Assembly (NCBI RefSeq): GCF_001426945.1
Contig: NZ_LMFS01000004.1
Coordinates: 330,632 to 394,631 of the forward strand
DNA: 64,000 nucleotides
Reading direction: 5' to 3'
From: Pseudolabrys sp. Root1462
Lineage (GTDB): Bacteria > Pseudomonadota > Alphaproteobacteria > Rhizobiales > Xanthobacteraceae
The notes beneath the pieces are model-generated. The model was not told the DNA's origin and did no database searches. It was given only the letters and a program-made list of their open reading frames with translations. A program made the translations under genes and the position numbers. Of this stretch, positions 18,335 through 27,738 are shown one piece after another; the stretch's first letter is position 1, and the number at the start of each line of letters is the position of its first letter.

Positions 18335-18892
18335 ATGTTCCCGTTGATCACCGCCGTCTACGACACCCGGCTCGAGATCGTCGTTGCCGACATCACCGCG
18401 CTCGAGGTGGCGGCCATCGTCAATGCCGCGAACACATCGCTGCTTGGCGGCGGCGGCGTCGATGGCGCGATACACCGCGCCGCCGGCCCGGGCCTGCTCG
18501 AAGAATGCAGGACGCTTGGCGGCTGCGACACGGGCTCAGCCAAGATCACCGGCGGCTACGATCTGAAGGCGCGCGCCGTGATCCACGCCGTGGGCCCGGT
18601 TTGGCACGGTGGCAAGGCCAATGAGCCGGATCTGCTCGCCGGCTGCTATCGCACCGCGCTCGAACTGGCGAGCCTGCACGGATTGAACTCGATCGCATTC
18701 CCGGCAATCTCGACCGGCGTCTATCGCTTTCCCGCCGATCAAGCCGCGCGCATCGCCGTAGGGACCGTGGCCTCGGAATTGGCGCGGCCATCAAGCGGGC
18801 GGCAGAAGATCGGCCACGTTATCTTCTGCTGCTTCTCGCCGGACAGTGCCGCGCATCACCAGGCAGCGTTCGAGGAACTGGGGCTGGTGTAG
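18335..18892 (+). CDS. Macrodomain protein, probable O-acetyl-ADP-ribose deacetylase
   Basis: Macrodomain of 185 residues that would hydrolyse O-acetyl-ADP-ribose or ADP-ribose linked to protein. The signatures are present: [16 protein letters not shown] (18-33), the [14 protein letters not shown] loop (38-51) with the catalytic-site Asn33 and Asp43, and [12 protein letters not shown] further on, as in YmdB-type proteins. It follows the patatin gene by 65 bases in the same direction but has its own start region, so co-transcription is uncertain. Confidence 0.92.
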   Translation: MFPLITAVYDTRLEIVVADITALEVAAIVNAANTSLLGGGGVDGAIHRAAGPGLLEECRTLGGCDTGSAKITGGYDLKARAVIHAVGPVWHGGKANEPDLLAGCYRTALELASLHGLNSIAFPAISTGVYRFPADQAARIAVGTVASELARPSSGRQKIGHVIFCCFSPDSAAHHQAAFEELGLV

Positions 18893-19019
18893 CTGCGCTC
18901 TCGCGCACCTTCCGCAGTTCGCCCGTGTAATCAGCGCTCACCTCGCCGCAACCGCGATTGCTGCCATGCAGCATCGAGGGACCAGCCTTGCGTGTAATCC
19001 AGAGGTACCGAAGTGAAAT

Positions 19020-19043
19020 TTATTATAAGGATGCTTATTATAT
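19020..19043. promoter_or_regulatory. AT-rich palindrome, probable operator of the MarR gene
   Basis: The core ATAAG-N4-CTTAT (19025-19038) is extended on both sides as TAT-N-ATAAG / CTTAT-N-ATA, ending 34 bases before the GTG start of the MarR gene. It stands out as AT-rich in GC-rich DNA. MarR proteins usually bind such palindromes over their own promoter, so autoregulation of the efflux operon is likely. Confidence 0.6.
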
Positions 19044-19076
19044 GGAGGCGCAAGACAGCCTCCGGAGATACCGCCC

Positions 19077-19571
19077 GTGCCGACCGTTAAAAAGGAAATC
19101 GCCTTTCTTCTCAATGACGTGGCGCGTCTCATGAAGACCTATGCCGATCAGACCGCCCGACGTTATGGCGCCACCCGGGCGCAGTGGGCAGTGCTGTCGC
19201 GCCTGAACCGCAGCGAGGGCCTGAAGCAGTCGGAGCTCGCGGAACTGCTCGACCTCCAGCCGATTTCCCTGACACGGCTGCTCGATCGCTTGGCCGAAAA
19301 CGAGTTGATCGAGCGCCGGCCCGACCCGAACGACCGCCGCGTCAATCGGCTTTACCTGACCCCCGCCGCGCGTCCGCTGCTCGATCAGCTTACCGCGCTG
19401 GGCGAAGACCTGATGGCCGAGGTGCTCGAAGGGGTCGACGATAAATCCGTGAGCCGCCTGCACGCCGATCTCGGCGTGATGCGCGAAAACCTGCGCGCCG
19501 CCATCGGCCGCAGCACCACCCAAGTCCAATCACAAGATCCGCAACTGACAGCCCGTAAAGTCGCCCCATGA
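19077..19571 (+). CDS. MarR family transcriptional regulator
   Basis: 164-residue winged-helix repressor. The recognition part is LKQSELAELLDLQPISLTRLLDRLAENELIERRPDPNDRRVNRLYLT (about 55-100), with the usual DxRxxR wing. The start is a GTG at 19077 behind GGAG. Its stop overlaps the start of the membrane-fusion protein gene (ATGA), making a three-gene efflux operon. It would repress this operon and release on binding a phenolic or drug-like ligand, as is known for EmrR/MarR. A palindrome sits just upstream. Confidence 0.92.
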   Translation: MPTVKKEIAFLLNDVARLMKTYADQTARRYGATRAQWAVLSRLNRSEGLKQSELAELLDLQPISLTRLLDRLAENELIERRPDPNDRRVNRLYLTPAARPLLDQLTALGEDLMAEVLEGVDDKSVSRLHADLGVMRENLRAAIGRSTTQVQSQDPQLTARKVAP

Positions 19572-20716
19572 GTGAAAAAGTTTTGAAAGTCGTCCCGGCT
19601 CCCGAAGCCAAGAGCAAAGCGGACCAAGCGAGCACGCCAGACGCCGCGGCCGAAACACCGGCCAAGGCCCCGTCGAAGCGGCGCAATCTGCGCCGGGTGC
19701 TGCTGATCGTGCTGCCGCTCGCGGTGGCGCTGATCGGAGGCACTATCTATCTGCTCGGCGGCCGCTATGTCTCGACCGACAACGCCTATATCGGCGCGCA
19801 GAAGGTGCTGATCACGCCGGACGTCTCCGGCAAGGTCGTTCGCGTCATGGTCAAGGAAGGCCAGCACGTGAAAGCTGGCGACGAACTGATGTCGCTCGAT
19901 TCCGCGCCCTACCAGCTCGTGCTCGATCAGGCCGCGGCCAAACTGTCCGCAGCCAAGATTGACTATGAGAAGGCCAAGACCAACCTCGCGGCGCTGAACA
20001 AGATGCTCGACCTCGGCGACAAGGCCGTCGAGCTGAAGCAGCGCGATTTCGATCGCAAGCAGAAGCTGGTCGCGTCGCAGGCCGGCTCCGCTGCCGATCT
20101 CGACACCTCCGGAGCCGCGCTGGTCACGGCACAACAGCTCGCGGCGTTCACCAAGCAACAGCGCGACACGACATTGGGCTCGCTGCTGAACGACGAGAAC
20201 CTGCCGCTGGAAAAATTCCCCGAATACGCGCAGGCCAAGGCCGCTTTCGACAATGCCCAGCGCGATCTCAGTCACACCGTGTTGCGCGCGCCGATCAACG
20301 GCACCGCGACGCAGGTCGACAACATTCAGCTCGGCCGCTTCGTCGCTGCCGGCGCGCCCATTCTCACGGTGATCGACGACTCCAATCCATGGATCGACGC
20401 CAACCCGAAGGAAACCGACATGACCTATCTGCGTGTCGGCCAGAAAGCGACGATCGACGTCGACGCGTTCCCCGACCGTACCTTCACCGGCACCGTCATC
20501 GCGGTCAGCCCCGGCACCGGTTCGCAGTTCTCGCTGCTGCCGGCGCAGAACGCGACCGGCAACTGGGTCAAGGTCGTGCAGCGCGTGCCGATCCGCATCG
20601 CTTTCGATAAGAGCCAGGATCTGGCCCTCCTGCGGACCGGCATGAGCGTGAACATCGAGGTCGACACGCATCACAGCCGCATCCCCTTCATGTCGAAAGA
20701 TCCGGACGCCAAATAA
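19568..20716 (+). CDS. emrA: HlyD-family membrane fusion protein (EmrA type)
   Basis: Periplasmic adaptor of 382 residues for an MFS efflux pump. A charged cytoplasmic N-terminus is followed by one membrane helix (about 44-64), a split biotinyl-lipoyl domain (VSGKVVRVMVKEGQHVKAGDELMSLDSAPY), an alpha-helical hairpin and a beta-barrel domain with the second lipoyl half (RAPINGTATQ, PILTVIDDSNPWIDANPKET). The start ATG overlaps the MarR stop. It pairs with the DHA2 transporter that follows after 69 bases. An outer-membrane TolC partner is not in the window. Confidence 0.93.
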   Translation: MSEKVLKVVPAPEAKSKADQASTPDAAAETPAKAPSKRRNLRRVLLIVLPLAVALIGGTIYLLGGRYVSTDNAYIGAQKVLITPDVSGKVVRVMVKEGQHVKAGDELMSLDSAPYQLVLDQAAAKLSAAKIDYEKAKTNLAALNKMLDLGDKAVELKQRDFDRKQKLVASQAGSAADLDTSGAALVTAQQLAAFTKQQRDTTLGSLLNDENLPLEKFPEYAQAKAAFDNAQRDLSHTVLRAPINGTATQVDNIQLGRFVAAGAPILTVIDDSNPWIDANPKETDMTYLRVGQKATIDVDAFPDRTFTGTVIAVSPGTGSQFSLLPAQNATGNWVKVVQRVPIRIAFDKSQDLALLRTGMSVNIEVDTHHSRIPFMSKDPDAK

Positions 20717-20785
20717 CGATTAAGTCGGTGACGCCGGGTCGCGCGGCAAAGCGCGCCCCGGCAGCAGCCGGCGGAGACGATTGAA

Positions 20786-22348
20786 ATGACCGCTCATGCC
20801 GGCCCACTGCCCAGCGGCGCGCGCCGCACCCTGATCACGGTCTGCGCCATGAGCGCGACGATCATGCAGGCGCTGGATACGACGATCGCCAACGTCGCGC
20901 TGCCCTACATGCAGGGTTCGCTGTCGGCGTCACTCGATCAGGTCAACTGGGTGCTGACCTCATACATCGTCGCTGCTGCGATCATGACGGCGCCGGTCGG
21001 CTGGCTGGCTGACCGCTTCGGCCGCAAGATCATCTTCATCTTCTGCGTGGGCGGATTCACCGTCGCGTCGCTGCTCTGTGCGCTGGCGCAGAACATCGAA
21101 CAGATGGTGCTGTTCCGCCTGATGCAGGGCATGGCGGGCGCGGCACTGGTGCCGCTGTCCCAGGCCGTGCTGCTGGACTCCTATTCCGTGCAAGAACGCA
21201 GCCAGGCCATGGCGATCTGGGGCGTCGGCGTGATGCTCGGCCCGATCATGGGCCCGACCCTGGGCGCCTGGCTGACCGACAATTACTCGTGGCACTGGGT
21301 GTTCCTAATCAACCTACCGATCGGCATCCTGACCGTGGTCGGCATGTTCATCTTCATGGACGACACCTCGAAGCAACATCACCTGCGCTTCGACTGGTTC
21401 GGATTCGCTGCGCTGGCGATCGGCATCGGTTCGCTGCAACTGCTGCTCGATCGCGGCGAACAGGTCGGCTGGTTTGGCGCCAGGGAAATATGGGTCGAGG
21501 CGATCATATCGATCGCCGGATTCTATTATTTCTTTGCGCATTCGCTGACGACGGAACAGCCTTTCATCAATTTCGCCATGTTCAAGGACCGCAACTTCGT
21601 GTCCGGCTGCCTGTTCATGGTCGTGATCGGCGTCGTGCTGTTCGGCACCATGGCGCTGGTGACACCGTTCATGCAGAATCTGCTCGGCTATCCGATTCAG
21701 ACCGCCGGCCTCCTGCTGGGTTCGCGCGGCGTCGGCACGCTGCTGACCATGCTGGTGGCGCCGCGGCTGATGCGGCTGACCGAGATCCGCAACCTGATTC
21801 TGCTCGGCCTCGTCATCACCGCCGGCACGCTGTACGAAATGACCGGCTGGTCGCTGGACACCCAGCAGCACACCATCGTCATCACCAGCATTATCCAGGG
21901 CGTCGGCCTCGGCCTGCTGTTCGTGCCGATCACCTCGGTGGCGTTCCTGACGCTGCCCGGACAGATGCGCAACGGCGCCGCCGCGATCACCACTTTGGTG
22001 CGCAATATCGGTTCATCGATCGGCATTTCCATGGTGATTGCCAATCTCACCAGCAAAACGATCTATATGCACGAACGCATCGGCGCGCAGGTGACGCCGT
22101 TCAACGACGCGCTGCAGTTTCCCGACATCGCCGGCGCGCTCAACCTCGCCACCGACACCGGCAAGGCGATGCTCGACGCGATCGTCACGCAGCAGGCGAA
22201 CATGATCGCCTACCTGAACGACTTCAAGCTGCTGATGGTTCTGACCATGGCGGCGATGCCGCTCGTGCTGTTCATCGGCTCAACGCGCAAGGCCCATCAA
22301 GCCGCGGCGAAAAAACCGGAAGACGAAATCATCCACGCGATGGATTGA
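20786..22348 (+). CDS. emrB: DHA2-family MFS efflux transporter (EmrB type)
   Basis: Proton-driven exporter of 520 residues with 14 predicted membrane helices. Helix 1 carries the family sequence MQALDTTIANVALPYM (about 28-43), and the loop-2/3 motif reads GWLADRFGRKIIF (about 73-85). Motif C appears as WGVGVMLGPIMGPTLGAWL (about 145-163). It is the third gene of the MarR-EmrA-EmrB-type operon and would expel hydrophobic weak acids or drugs across both membranes. It converges on the CoA-transferase gene, with two bases between the stops. Confidence 0.94.
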   Translation: MTAHAGPLPSGARRTLITVCAMSATIMQALDTTIANVALPYMQGSLSASLDQVNWVLTSYIVAAAIMTAPVGWLADRFGRKIIFIFCVGGFTVASLLCALAQNIEQMVLFRLMQGMAGAALVPLSQAVLLDSYSVQERSQAMAIWGVGVMLGPIMGPTLGAWLTDNYSWHWVFLINLPIGILTVVGMFIFMDDTSKQHHLRFDWFGFAALAIGIGSLQLLLDRGEQVGWFGAREIWVEAIISIAGFYYFFAHSLTTEQPFINFAMFKDRNFVSGCLFMVVIGVVLFGTMALVTPFMQNLLGYPIQTAGLLLGSRGVGTLLTMLVAPRLMRLTEIRNLILLGLVITAGTLYEMTGWSLDTQQHTIVITSIIQGVGLGLLFVPITSVAFLTLPGQMRNGAAAITTLVRNIGSSIGISMVIANLTSKTIYMHERIGAQVTPFNDALQFPDIAGALNLATDTGKAMLDAIVTQQANMIAYLNDFKLLMVLTMAAMPLVLFIGSTRKAHQAAAKKPEDEIIHAMD

Positions 22349-22350
22349 TC

Positions 22351-23475
22351 TTACTTCCCGCCAAATTCCTTGCGGATCGCATCGCTGTGCGAACCGAGCG
22401 CCGGAATGTCGCCGTAATGCCGTTCTTCACCGACAAAACGCGCGCCCGGCGCCGGCATACTGGCCGGCCCACTCGGCGTACCGACGGTGACGCGCCGCAA
22501 ATGCGGATGCGTCGATAGCAGCGCCGAGTCATTGACGCGGGCAAAGGCGATGTCGGCGGCGGCAAGCTTCGCCATCAGCGGCTCGACGTCTTCGGCGGCG
22601 AACACCGCGGCGACTGTGGCGTCGGTCTCTGCGCGGTTGGCCTGGCGCTGCGGATTCGTGGCGAAGCGCGCGTCGGTGCCGAGCGCCGCATTGCCCAGCA
22701 CCTTGTCGGCGAGCACGCACCATTCGCGGTCGTTCTGGATCGAGATCAGGATGTCAGCGCCGTCGCGCGTCTTGAACACGCCGTAAGGCGCGATGGTCGG
22801 GTGCCGCAGGCCGACGCGCTTGAACGGATTGCCCCATTCCTGATTGAGCAAGGGGATCGTCATCCACTCGGCCATCGCGTCGAACATCGAAACCGAGATG
22901 GTTGCGCCCTCGCCGGTGCGGCCGCGGCGGATCAACGCCTCGAGGATCGCCTCATAAGCGCTGAGACCCGCCGCGATATCGACCACCGAGACGCCGACGC
23001 GTGCCGGCGCTTCCGGCCCGCCGGTGACCGATGACAGGCCCGATTCGGCCTGGATCAGGAGGTCATACGCCTTGCGCTGCGCGAACGGCCCGGTTTCGCC
23101 GTAACCGGAAATCGAGGCGCAGATCAGTTTCGGATAATCCTTGCGCAAGCGTTCGAACGAGAAGCCGAGCTTGCCGAGCGCGCCGGGCTTGAGGTTCTGC
23201 ACAAAGACGTCGGCCTTCGCCAGCATCGACTCGAGCAAGGCCTTGTCTTCCGGTTTGGTGAGATCGCAGACCACCGACTCCTTGCCGCGGTTGAGCCAGA
23301 CCAGATGAGCGCTCTCGCCATGCACGATGTAATCGTACTGCCGGGCAAAATCGCCCTCCGGGCGCTCGACCTTGATGACGCGCGCGCCGGCGTCGGCCAG
23401 GCGGCAGGTGCATTGCGGGGCCGCGACCGCCTGTTCGACGGATACGACAAAGATGCCTTCGAGAGGGAGGGACAT
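22351..23475 (-). CDS. Family III CoA-transferase (CaiB/BaiF type)
   Basis: Moves CoA between carboxylic acids. 374 residues with the family fold: N-terminal VKVERPEGDFAR (about 34-45), LNRGKESVVCDL and the SISGYGETGPFAQRKAYDLLIQAESGL stretch, in which Asp138 is the covalent nucleophile. The start ATG at 23475 follows the acyl-CoA dehydrogenase stop by five bases, so it is the last gene of a MaoC - dehydrogenase - transferase operon. The donor and acceptor acids are unknown. The neighbours suggest it activates an acid that is then dehydrogenated and hydrated. Confidence 0.9.
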   Translation of the reverse strand: MSLPLEGIFVVSVEQAVAAPQCTCRLADAGARVIKVERPEGDFARQYDYIVHGESAHLVWLNRGKESVVCDLTKPEDKALLESMLAKADVFVQNLKPGALGKLGFSFERLRKDYPKLICASISGYGETGPFAQRKAYDLLIQAESGLSSVTGGPEAPARVGVSVVDIAAGLSAYEAILEALIRRGRTGEGATISVSMFDAMAEWMTIPLLNQEWGNPFKRVGLRHPTIAPYGVFKTRDGADILISIQNDREWCVLADKVLGNAALGTDARFATNPQRQANRAETDATVAAVFAAEDVEPLMAKLAAADIAFARVNDSALLSTHPHLRRVTVGTPSGPASMPAPGARFVGEERHYGDIPALGSHSDAIRKEFGGK

Positions 23476-23480
23476 CGGAC

Positions 23481-24641
23481 TCAGTATGACCTCGGCAGAC
23501 CGAGCACGTGCTCGGCAAGATAGGACAGGATGAGGTTGGTCGAGATCGGCGCCACCTGATAGAGCCGCGTCTCGCGGAATTTGCGTTCGACGTCGTATTC
23601 CTCGGCGAAGCCGAAGCCGCCATGGGTCTGCACGCACATGTCGGCGGCGGCCCAGGACGCATCGGCGGCAAGCAGCTTGGCCATGTTGGCTTCGGCGCCG
23701 AGATCCTCGCCGGCTTCGTATTTGCGGCAGGCCTCATGCACCATCAGCTCGGCGGCGCGCATCTGAGCGTAGGCCCGCGCTATGGGGAACTGAACGCCCT
23801 GGTTCTGGCCGATCGGCCGGCCGAACAGCACGCGTTCCTTGGCATAAGCGGTCGCGCGTTCGATGAACCATTTGGCGTCGCCGATGCATTCCGAGGCGAT
23901 CAGGATGCGCTCGGTGTTCATGCCGGACAGGATGTAGCGGAAGCCCTTGCCCTCTTCGCCGATGAGATTTTCCGCCGGCACGCGGAGATCGTCGAAGAAC
24001 ACCTCCGTGGTCGCATGATTCATCATGGTGCGGATCGGCTTGATGGTGATGCTGGCGCCGCGCGCCAGCTTCATGTCCACCAGGAACACCGATAGGCCGT
24101 CGGTGCGCTTCTTCACCTCTTCCTTCGGCGTGGTGCGGGCGAGCAGCAGCATCAGATCGGAGTGCTCGGCGCGCGAGGTCCAGATCTTCTGGCCGTTGAT
24201 GACGTAATGATCGCCCTCGCGCCGCGCCGTGGTGCGCAGCGACAAGGTGTCGGTGCCCGACGTGGGCTCGGTGACGCCGAAGGCCTGCAGGCGCAAGTCG
24301 CCGCTGGCGATACCGGGCAGATAGCGCTCCTTCTGCGCCGGCGAGCCGTGCCGCAGAATGGTGCCCATCGTGTACATTTGCGCGTGGCAGGCGGCGCCGT
24401 TGCAGCCGGCGGCATGGACTTCCTCCATGATCGCCGCGGCGGCCGACACCGGCAGGCCGCTGCCGCCGTACTCTTCGGGGATCAGCGCGGCAAGATAGCC
24501 GGCTTCGGTCAGCGCCTCGACAAAGGCCGTCGGATAGGCGCGCTCGCGGTCGAGCTCGCGCCAATATTCGCCGGGAAACCGCGCGCACAGCGCGCGCACG
24601 GATTCGCGGATGTCGGCATAGGCTTCCTGGCGGCCGGTCAT
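23481..24641 (-). CDS. Acyl-CoA dehydrogenase
   Basis: FAD enzyme of 386 residues forming an enoyl-CoA. The flavin motifs QAFGVTEPTSGTD (119-131) and IWTSRAEHSDL are present. The usual catalytic Glu of the C-terminal motif is missing: where YEGTSE is expected the protein has YQVAPISTN. A Glu244 in MNTERILIA sits at the alternative position used by isovaleryl- and long-chain-type enzymes, so activity is still likely. It lies between the MaoC gene (upstream, nine bases) and the CoA-transferase gene (downstream, five bases), in one operon. Confidence 0.92.
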   Translation of the reverse strand: MTGRQEAYADIRESVRALCARFPGEYWRELDRERAYPTAFVEALTEAGYLAALIPEEYGGSGLPVSAAAAIMEEVHAAGCNGAACHAQMYTMGTILRHGSPAQKERYLPGIASGDLRLQAFGVTEPTSGTDTLSLRTTARREGDHYVINGQKIWTSRAEHSDLMLLLARTTPKEEVKKRTDGLSVFLVDMKLARGASITIKPIRTMMNHATTEVFFDDLRVPAENLIGEEGKGFRYILSGMNTERILIASECIGDAKWFIERATAYAKERVLFGRPIGQNQGVQFPIARAYAQMRAAELMVHEACRKYEAGEDLGAEANMAKLLAADASWAAADMCVQTHGGFGFAEEYDVERKFRETRLYQVAPISTNLILSYLAEHVLGLPRSY

Positions 24642-24650
24642 GCGCGTGCC

Positions 24651-25511
24651 CTACCCCTTGATCTCGGCGCGGCCGCTGTTGATCGCGACCACATCGCGCT
24701 CCTTAACACGGGCGCGGAACGAGACAACGGCGCCGTCGCGCCACAGTTCGGTGCGGATGGTTTCGCCGGGGAATACCGGGGCGGAAAACCGCACCGTCAT
24801 CGATGTCAGCCGCGCCGCATCGTAACCACACATCGTTTTCAGGATGGCGTGGCCGGCGACGCCCATGGTGGCGAGGCCATGCAGGATCGGTCGCGGGAAG
24901 CCGGCTTCGCGCGCGAAGGCGGGCTCGGCATGTAGCGGATTGGTGTCGCCGGACAGCCGATAGATCAGCGCCATTTCCGGGCGTGTCGCCAGATCGCAAA
25001 CGAGATCGGGGGCGCGCTCGGGAATCTGATGCGGCGGCGGCGTCTCACGTTTCGGTCCGCCGAACCCGCCGTCGGCACGGCAGAACGTGGTCTGCTTCAG
25101 GGTCGCCAGCAGCTTGCCGCTCGCTTTATCGGTGATGCTGCGCTCGTGATAGAGCAGCGCGCCCTTGGCGGCGCCTTTGTCGATAACGTCGAGCATGCGC
25201 TCGTGGCCGATGATCGTGCCCTGCGGCGCGACCGGCGCATGAAGAATGATCGTCTGCTCGCCATGCACCGCGTGGCTCGAGGTCACGCCGAGGTCCGGCG
25301 CAATCTGCCAGAACGGCGTGTAGCCGAGAACCAGCGGAAGGGTCGGCACGGCCTTGAGGTTCGTGTCGTTGACGAAAGCCAATTCGTCCTCGTCGAGCGG
25401 GTCGTAACCGAAACCCACGCCGAGGGCGTAGAGGATGCAATCCTTCGGCCCATAGGTCTGTTCGACCGCGGGAATGCGTTGCGAGAGAAGCTTGTCGGGG
25501 TTGAGGGGCAT
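24651..25511 (-). CDS. MaoC-like double-hotdog enoyl-CoA hydratase
   Basis: 286 residues with two hotdog halves, like (R)-specific enoyl-CoA hydratase 2 of peroxisomal type. The hydratase motif in the second half is LSGDTNPLHAEPAFAREAGFPRPILHG, with Asp189 and His194 as the catalytic pair. The first half (LYALGVGFGYDPLDEDELAFV) binds the acyl chain. It is the first gene of the operon with the dehydrogenase and CoA-transferase, so the operon would activate, oxidise and hydrate an acid of unknown identity. Confidence 0.9.
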   Translation of the reverse strand: MPLNPDKLLSQRIPAVEQTYGPKDCILYALGVGFGYDPLDEDELAFVNDTNLKAVPTLPLVLGYTPFWQIAPDLGVTSSHAVHGEQTIILHAPVAPQGTIIGHERMLDVIDKGAAKGALLYHERSITDKASGKLLATLKQTTFCRADGGFGGPKRETPPPHQIPERAPDLVCDLATRPEMALIYRLSGDTNPLHAEPAFAREAGFPRPILHGLATMGVAGHAILKTMCGYDAARLTSMTVRFSAPVFPGETIRTELWRDGAVVSFRARVKERDVVAINSGRAEIKG

Positions 25512-25746
25512 TGCGGATGCTCTTTATTTCCGGCGACGCCGGACGAAACATCGCGCGGCGCTTGAGTGCCTGACCATGGGCGCGCGCACTATCGCATTGA
25601 GGCGATTGGCATGTCGAGGCTGGCATGATTAACGCGCGGCAAACGGCAAGGGCCGTTTTCCCGGCTATTTGCAGATAGGATTTTACGCGGCTTTATCGCG
25701 GTTCCTGTTCAATCGATGTCATCGACAGTCATGCGCCGGGGGGCCA

Positions 25747-26520
25747 ATGTCCGTCATCGATTACGAGCCGCCGCGCGGCGGCATCAGGAAAGGCGTGGGC
25801 GCGCTCGTCGCGTGTCTCGCCATCGCCGCCATCGCGCAGGCCAGCGCCGCGGCGACCGTGCCTGCCGACAGCTCCGAGATCACGATCGCGATCCCCAGGA
25901 AGCAGGACCGGGCGCCGACCTGGCCGCACGCCTCGTTCAATGAACGCTTCAGCGCGTTCGAAATGGCGCCGCTGCAGGTTGCGGCCATCGCGCCGGTTGC
26001 CGCAGTCACGGCGTTGCCGGAGACGACCGGCAGTCTGCCTGCGCCCATCGTCGAGCCAGTGGCGCCGTCAATGGCGATCGTCGCCGCGGGCGAAGCGATT
26101 GCCGGTACGGCATCGATGTACGATCCGGGCGACAAGACCGACCTCGATGCCGGCAACCATGAAACCGCGTCCGGCGAAACCTATGATGCCAATGGCTGGT
26201 CGGCGGCGATCCAGATCGACCTGCGCGGCAGGTTCGGCGGCGTCCGCTACGGCAGGAATTATCAGCCGACCTTTGCGCTGGTCGAAGCAAACGACAAGCG
26301 GCTGATCGTCAGGATCAACGATGTCGGCCCGCTCAAGCCCGGCCGCATCATCGATCTCAATGTGCGCGCGATGCGCTACTTCGACCCGACCATGCAGGCC
26401 GGGCTCATCGCCGACGTGAAAGTGACGCCGCTTCTGGGCGCGGACTATGCACTGGGACCGGTCACCGGCTTTGAACCGGTGACCGTCGCCAGTCGCGATC
26501 TTGATATCGCGGCGCCTTGA
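25747..26520 (+). CDS. RlpA-like double-psi beta-barrel protein, exported
   Basis: 257 residues with an N-terminal hydrophobic segment (about 17-36, VGALVACLAIAAIAQASAAA) that looks like a signal peptide, then a Pro/Ala-rich linker and an RlpA-type domain from about residue 115: GTASMYDPGD.., TASGETYDANGWSAA, and VRINDVGPLKPGRIIDLN near 200. RlpA proteins bind or cleave naked glycan in septal peptidoglycan. The start at 25747 has a G-run upstream. The short spacing of the domain suggests a divergent member; lytic activity is not assured. Confidence 0.8.
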   Translation: MSVIDYEPPRGGIRKGVGALVACLAIAAIAQASAAATVPADSSEITIAIPRKQDRAPTWPHASFNERFSAFEMAPLQVAAIAPVAAVTALPETTGSLPAPIVEPVAPSMAIVAAGEAIAGTASMYDPGDKTDLDAGNHETASGETYDANGWSAAIQIDLRGRFGGVRYGRNYQPTFALVEANDKRLIVRINDVGPLKPGRIIDLNVRAMRYFDPTMQAGLIADVKVTPLLGADYALGPVTGFEPVTVASRDLDIAAP

Positions 26521-26521
26521 T

Positions 26522-27634
26522 TTAAGCGTCCCAGACTTCCTTCGAGATATCGAGGATCATCTTCAGCTTGGCCCACTGCTCGTCCTCGGCCAGCGTGTTG
26601 CCTTCCTCGGTCGAGGCAAAGCCGCACTGCGGCGACAAGGCTAGCTGCTCGAGTGCGACGAACTTGGTCGCCTCGTTGATGCGCTTCTTGATGTCGTCCT
26701 TCTTTTCTAGCGTGCCGCTCTTCGAGGTGACGAGACCGAGCACGACGACCTTGTTGCCCTTGGGCAGGAAACGCAGCGGCTCGAAACCACCGGCACGGTC
26801 GGTGTCGTATTCGAGGAAGTAGCCGTCGTAATTGCATTTCTCGAGCAGGTTCTGCGCCACCGGCTCATAGCCGCCCGACGAGATGAAGGTCGAACGGAAG
26901 TTGCCACGACAGACATGGGTCGTGATCGTCATGTCGTCCGGCTTGGCTTCCAGCGCCTTGTTGATCATCTTGGTGTAGCTGTCCTGCAGATGGTCGACGT
27001 CGAGACCGCGGTCGCGCGCCTTCTTCAGTTCTTCCTGCGAGCACAGATAGGCCCAGGCTGTGTCGTCGAACTGCAGATAGCGGCAGCCGGCGTCATAGAA
27101 CGCCTTCACCGCCTTCTGATAGGCCGCGGCGAGATCGTCGAAGATGGCGTCGCGGTTCGCGTAGACACTGGTCTTGACCGCATCCGGCTCGAGACGGAAG
27201 TGCATCACGCTCGGCGCCGGGATGGTCATCTTCGGCGTGCGGCTGGTATGCGCCTTGAGAAACTTGAAGTGCTCGAGCATCGGATGGCTGGCGGAGAAGC
27301 CGATCTTGCCGGTGATGTTCAGCACCTGCATCTTGGTCTGGACGCCATGGAACTGGATGCCGTGGTCGGAGGCGACGACATCGACGCCGTCGAGCATGCC
27401 GAAGAAGTCGTAGTGCCACCAGGCGCGGCGGAATTCGCCGTCGGTGACCGGCTGGAGGCCAATCTCTTCCTGCTTCTTGATGATCTTGATGATCTCGGCG
27501 TCTTCGATCGCCTTCAACTGCGCATCGGTGATCTCGCCCTTCTCGTGCTTGGTCCGCGCCTCATGGATCGCGGTGGTGCGCAGGATCGAGCCGACCTGAT
27601 CGGCGCGGAATGGCGGTTTGGTTCTCTGGGACAT
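26522..27634 (-). CDS. Short MetE-like methyltransferase (methionine synthase II C-terminal type)
   Basis: 370 residues matching only the catalytic C-terminal half of cobalamin-independent methionine synthase. Zinc ligands are present: His240 and Cys242 (THVCRGN), Cys337 (SPQCGFAS), and probably Glu275 (FLEYD). The N-terminal half that handles triglutamyl folate is absent, as in YxjG and core-MetE proteins; core types can use other methyl donors (family knowledge). It lies downstream of the GntR gene on the same strand, and the LigM-type gene is divergent. A role in taking the methyl group from demethylation to homocysteine is an inference. Confidence 0.88.
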   Translation of the reverse strand: MSQRTKPPFRADQVGSILRTTAIHEARTKHEKGEITDAQLKAIEDAEIIKIIKKQEEIGLQPVTDGEFRRAWWHYDFFGMLDGVDVVASDHGIQFHGVQTKMQVLNITGKIGFSASHPMLEHFKFLKAHTSRTPKMTIPAPSVMHFRLEPDAVKTSVYANRDAIFDDLAAAYQKAVKAFYDAGCRYLQFDDTAWAYLCSQEELKKARDRGLDVDHLQDSYTKMINKALEAKPDDMTITTHVCRGNFRSTFISSGGYEPVAQNLLEKCNYDGYFLEYDTDRAGGFEPLRFLPKGNKVVVLGLVTSKSGTLEKKDDIKKRINEATKFVALEQLALSPQCGFASTEEGNTLAEDEQWAKLKMILDISKEVWDA

Positions 27635-27738
27635 TGGCTTCCTCCAACAAATTTGCCGCGGATATCAAGGCCCGACCGCGGCCTGAGTTCGGGTGTGCCT
27701 TTAGCACGGTGAGTGGGACGACGTCAGTGGGCAGGCCT

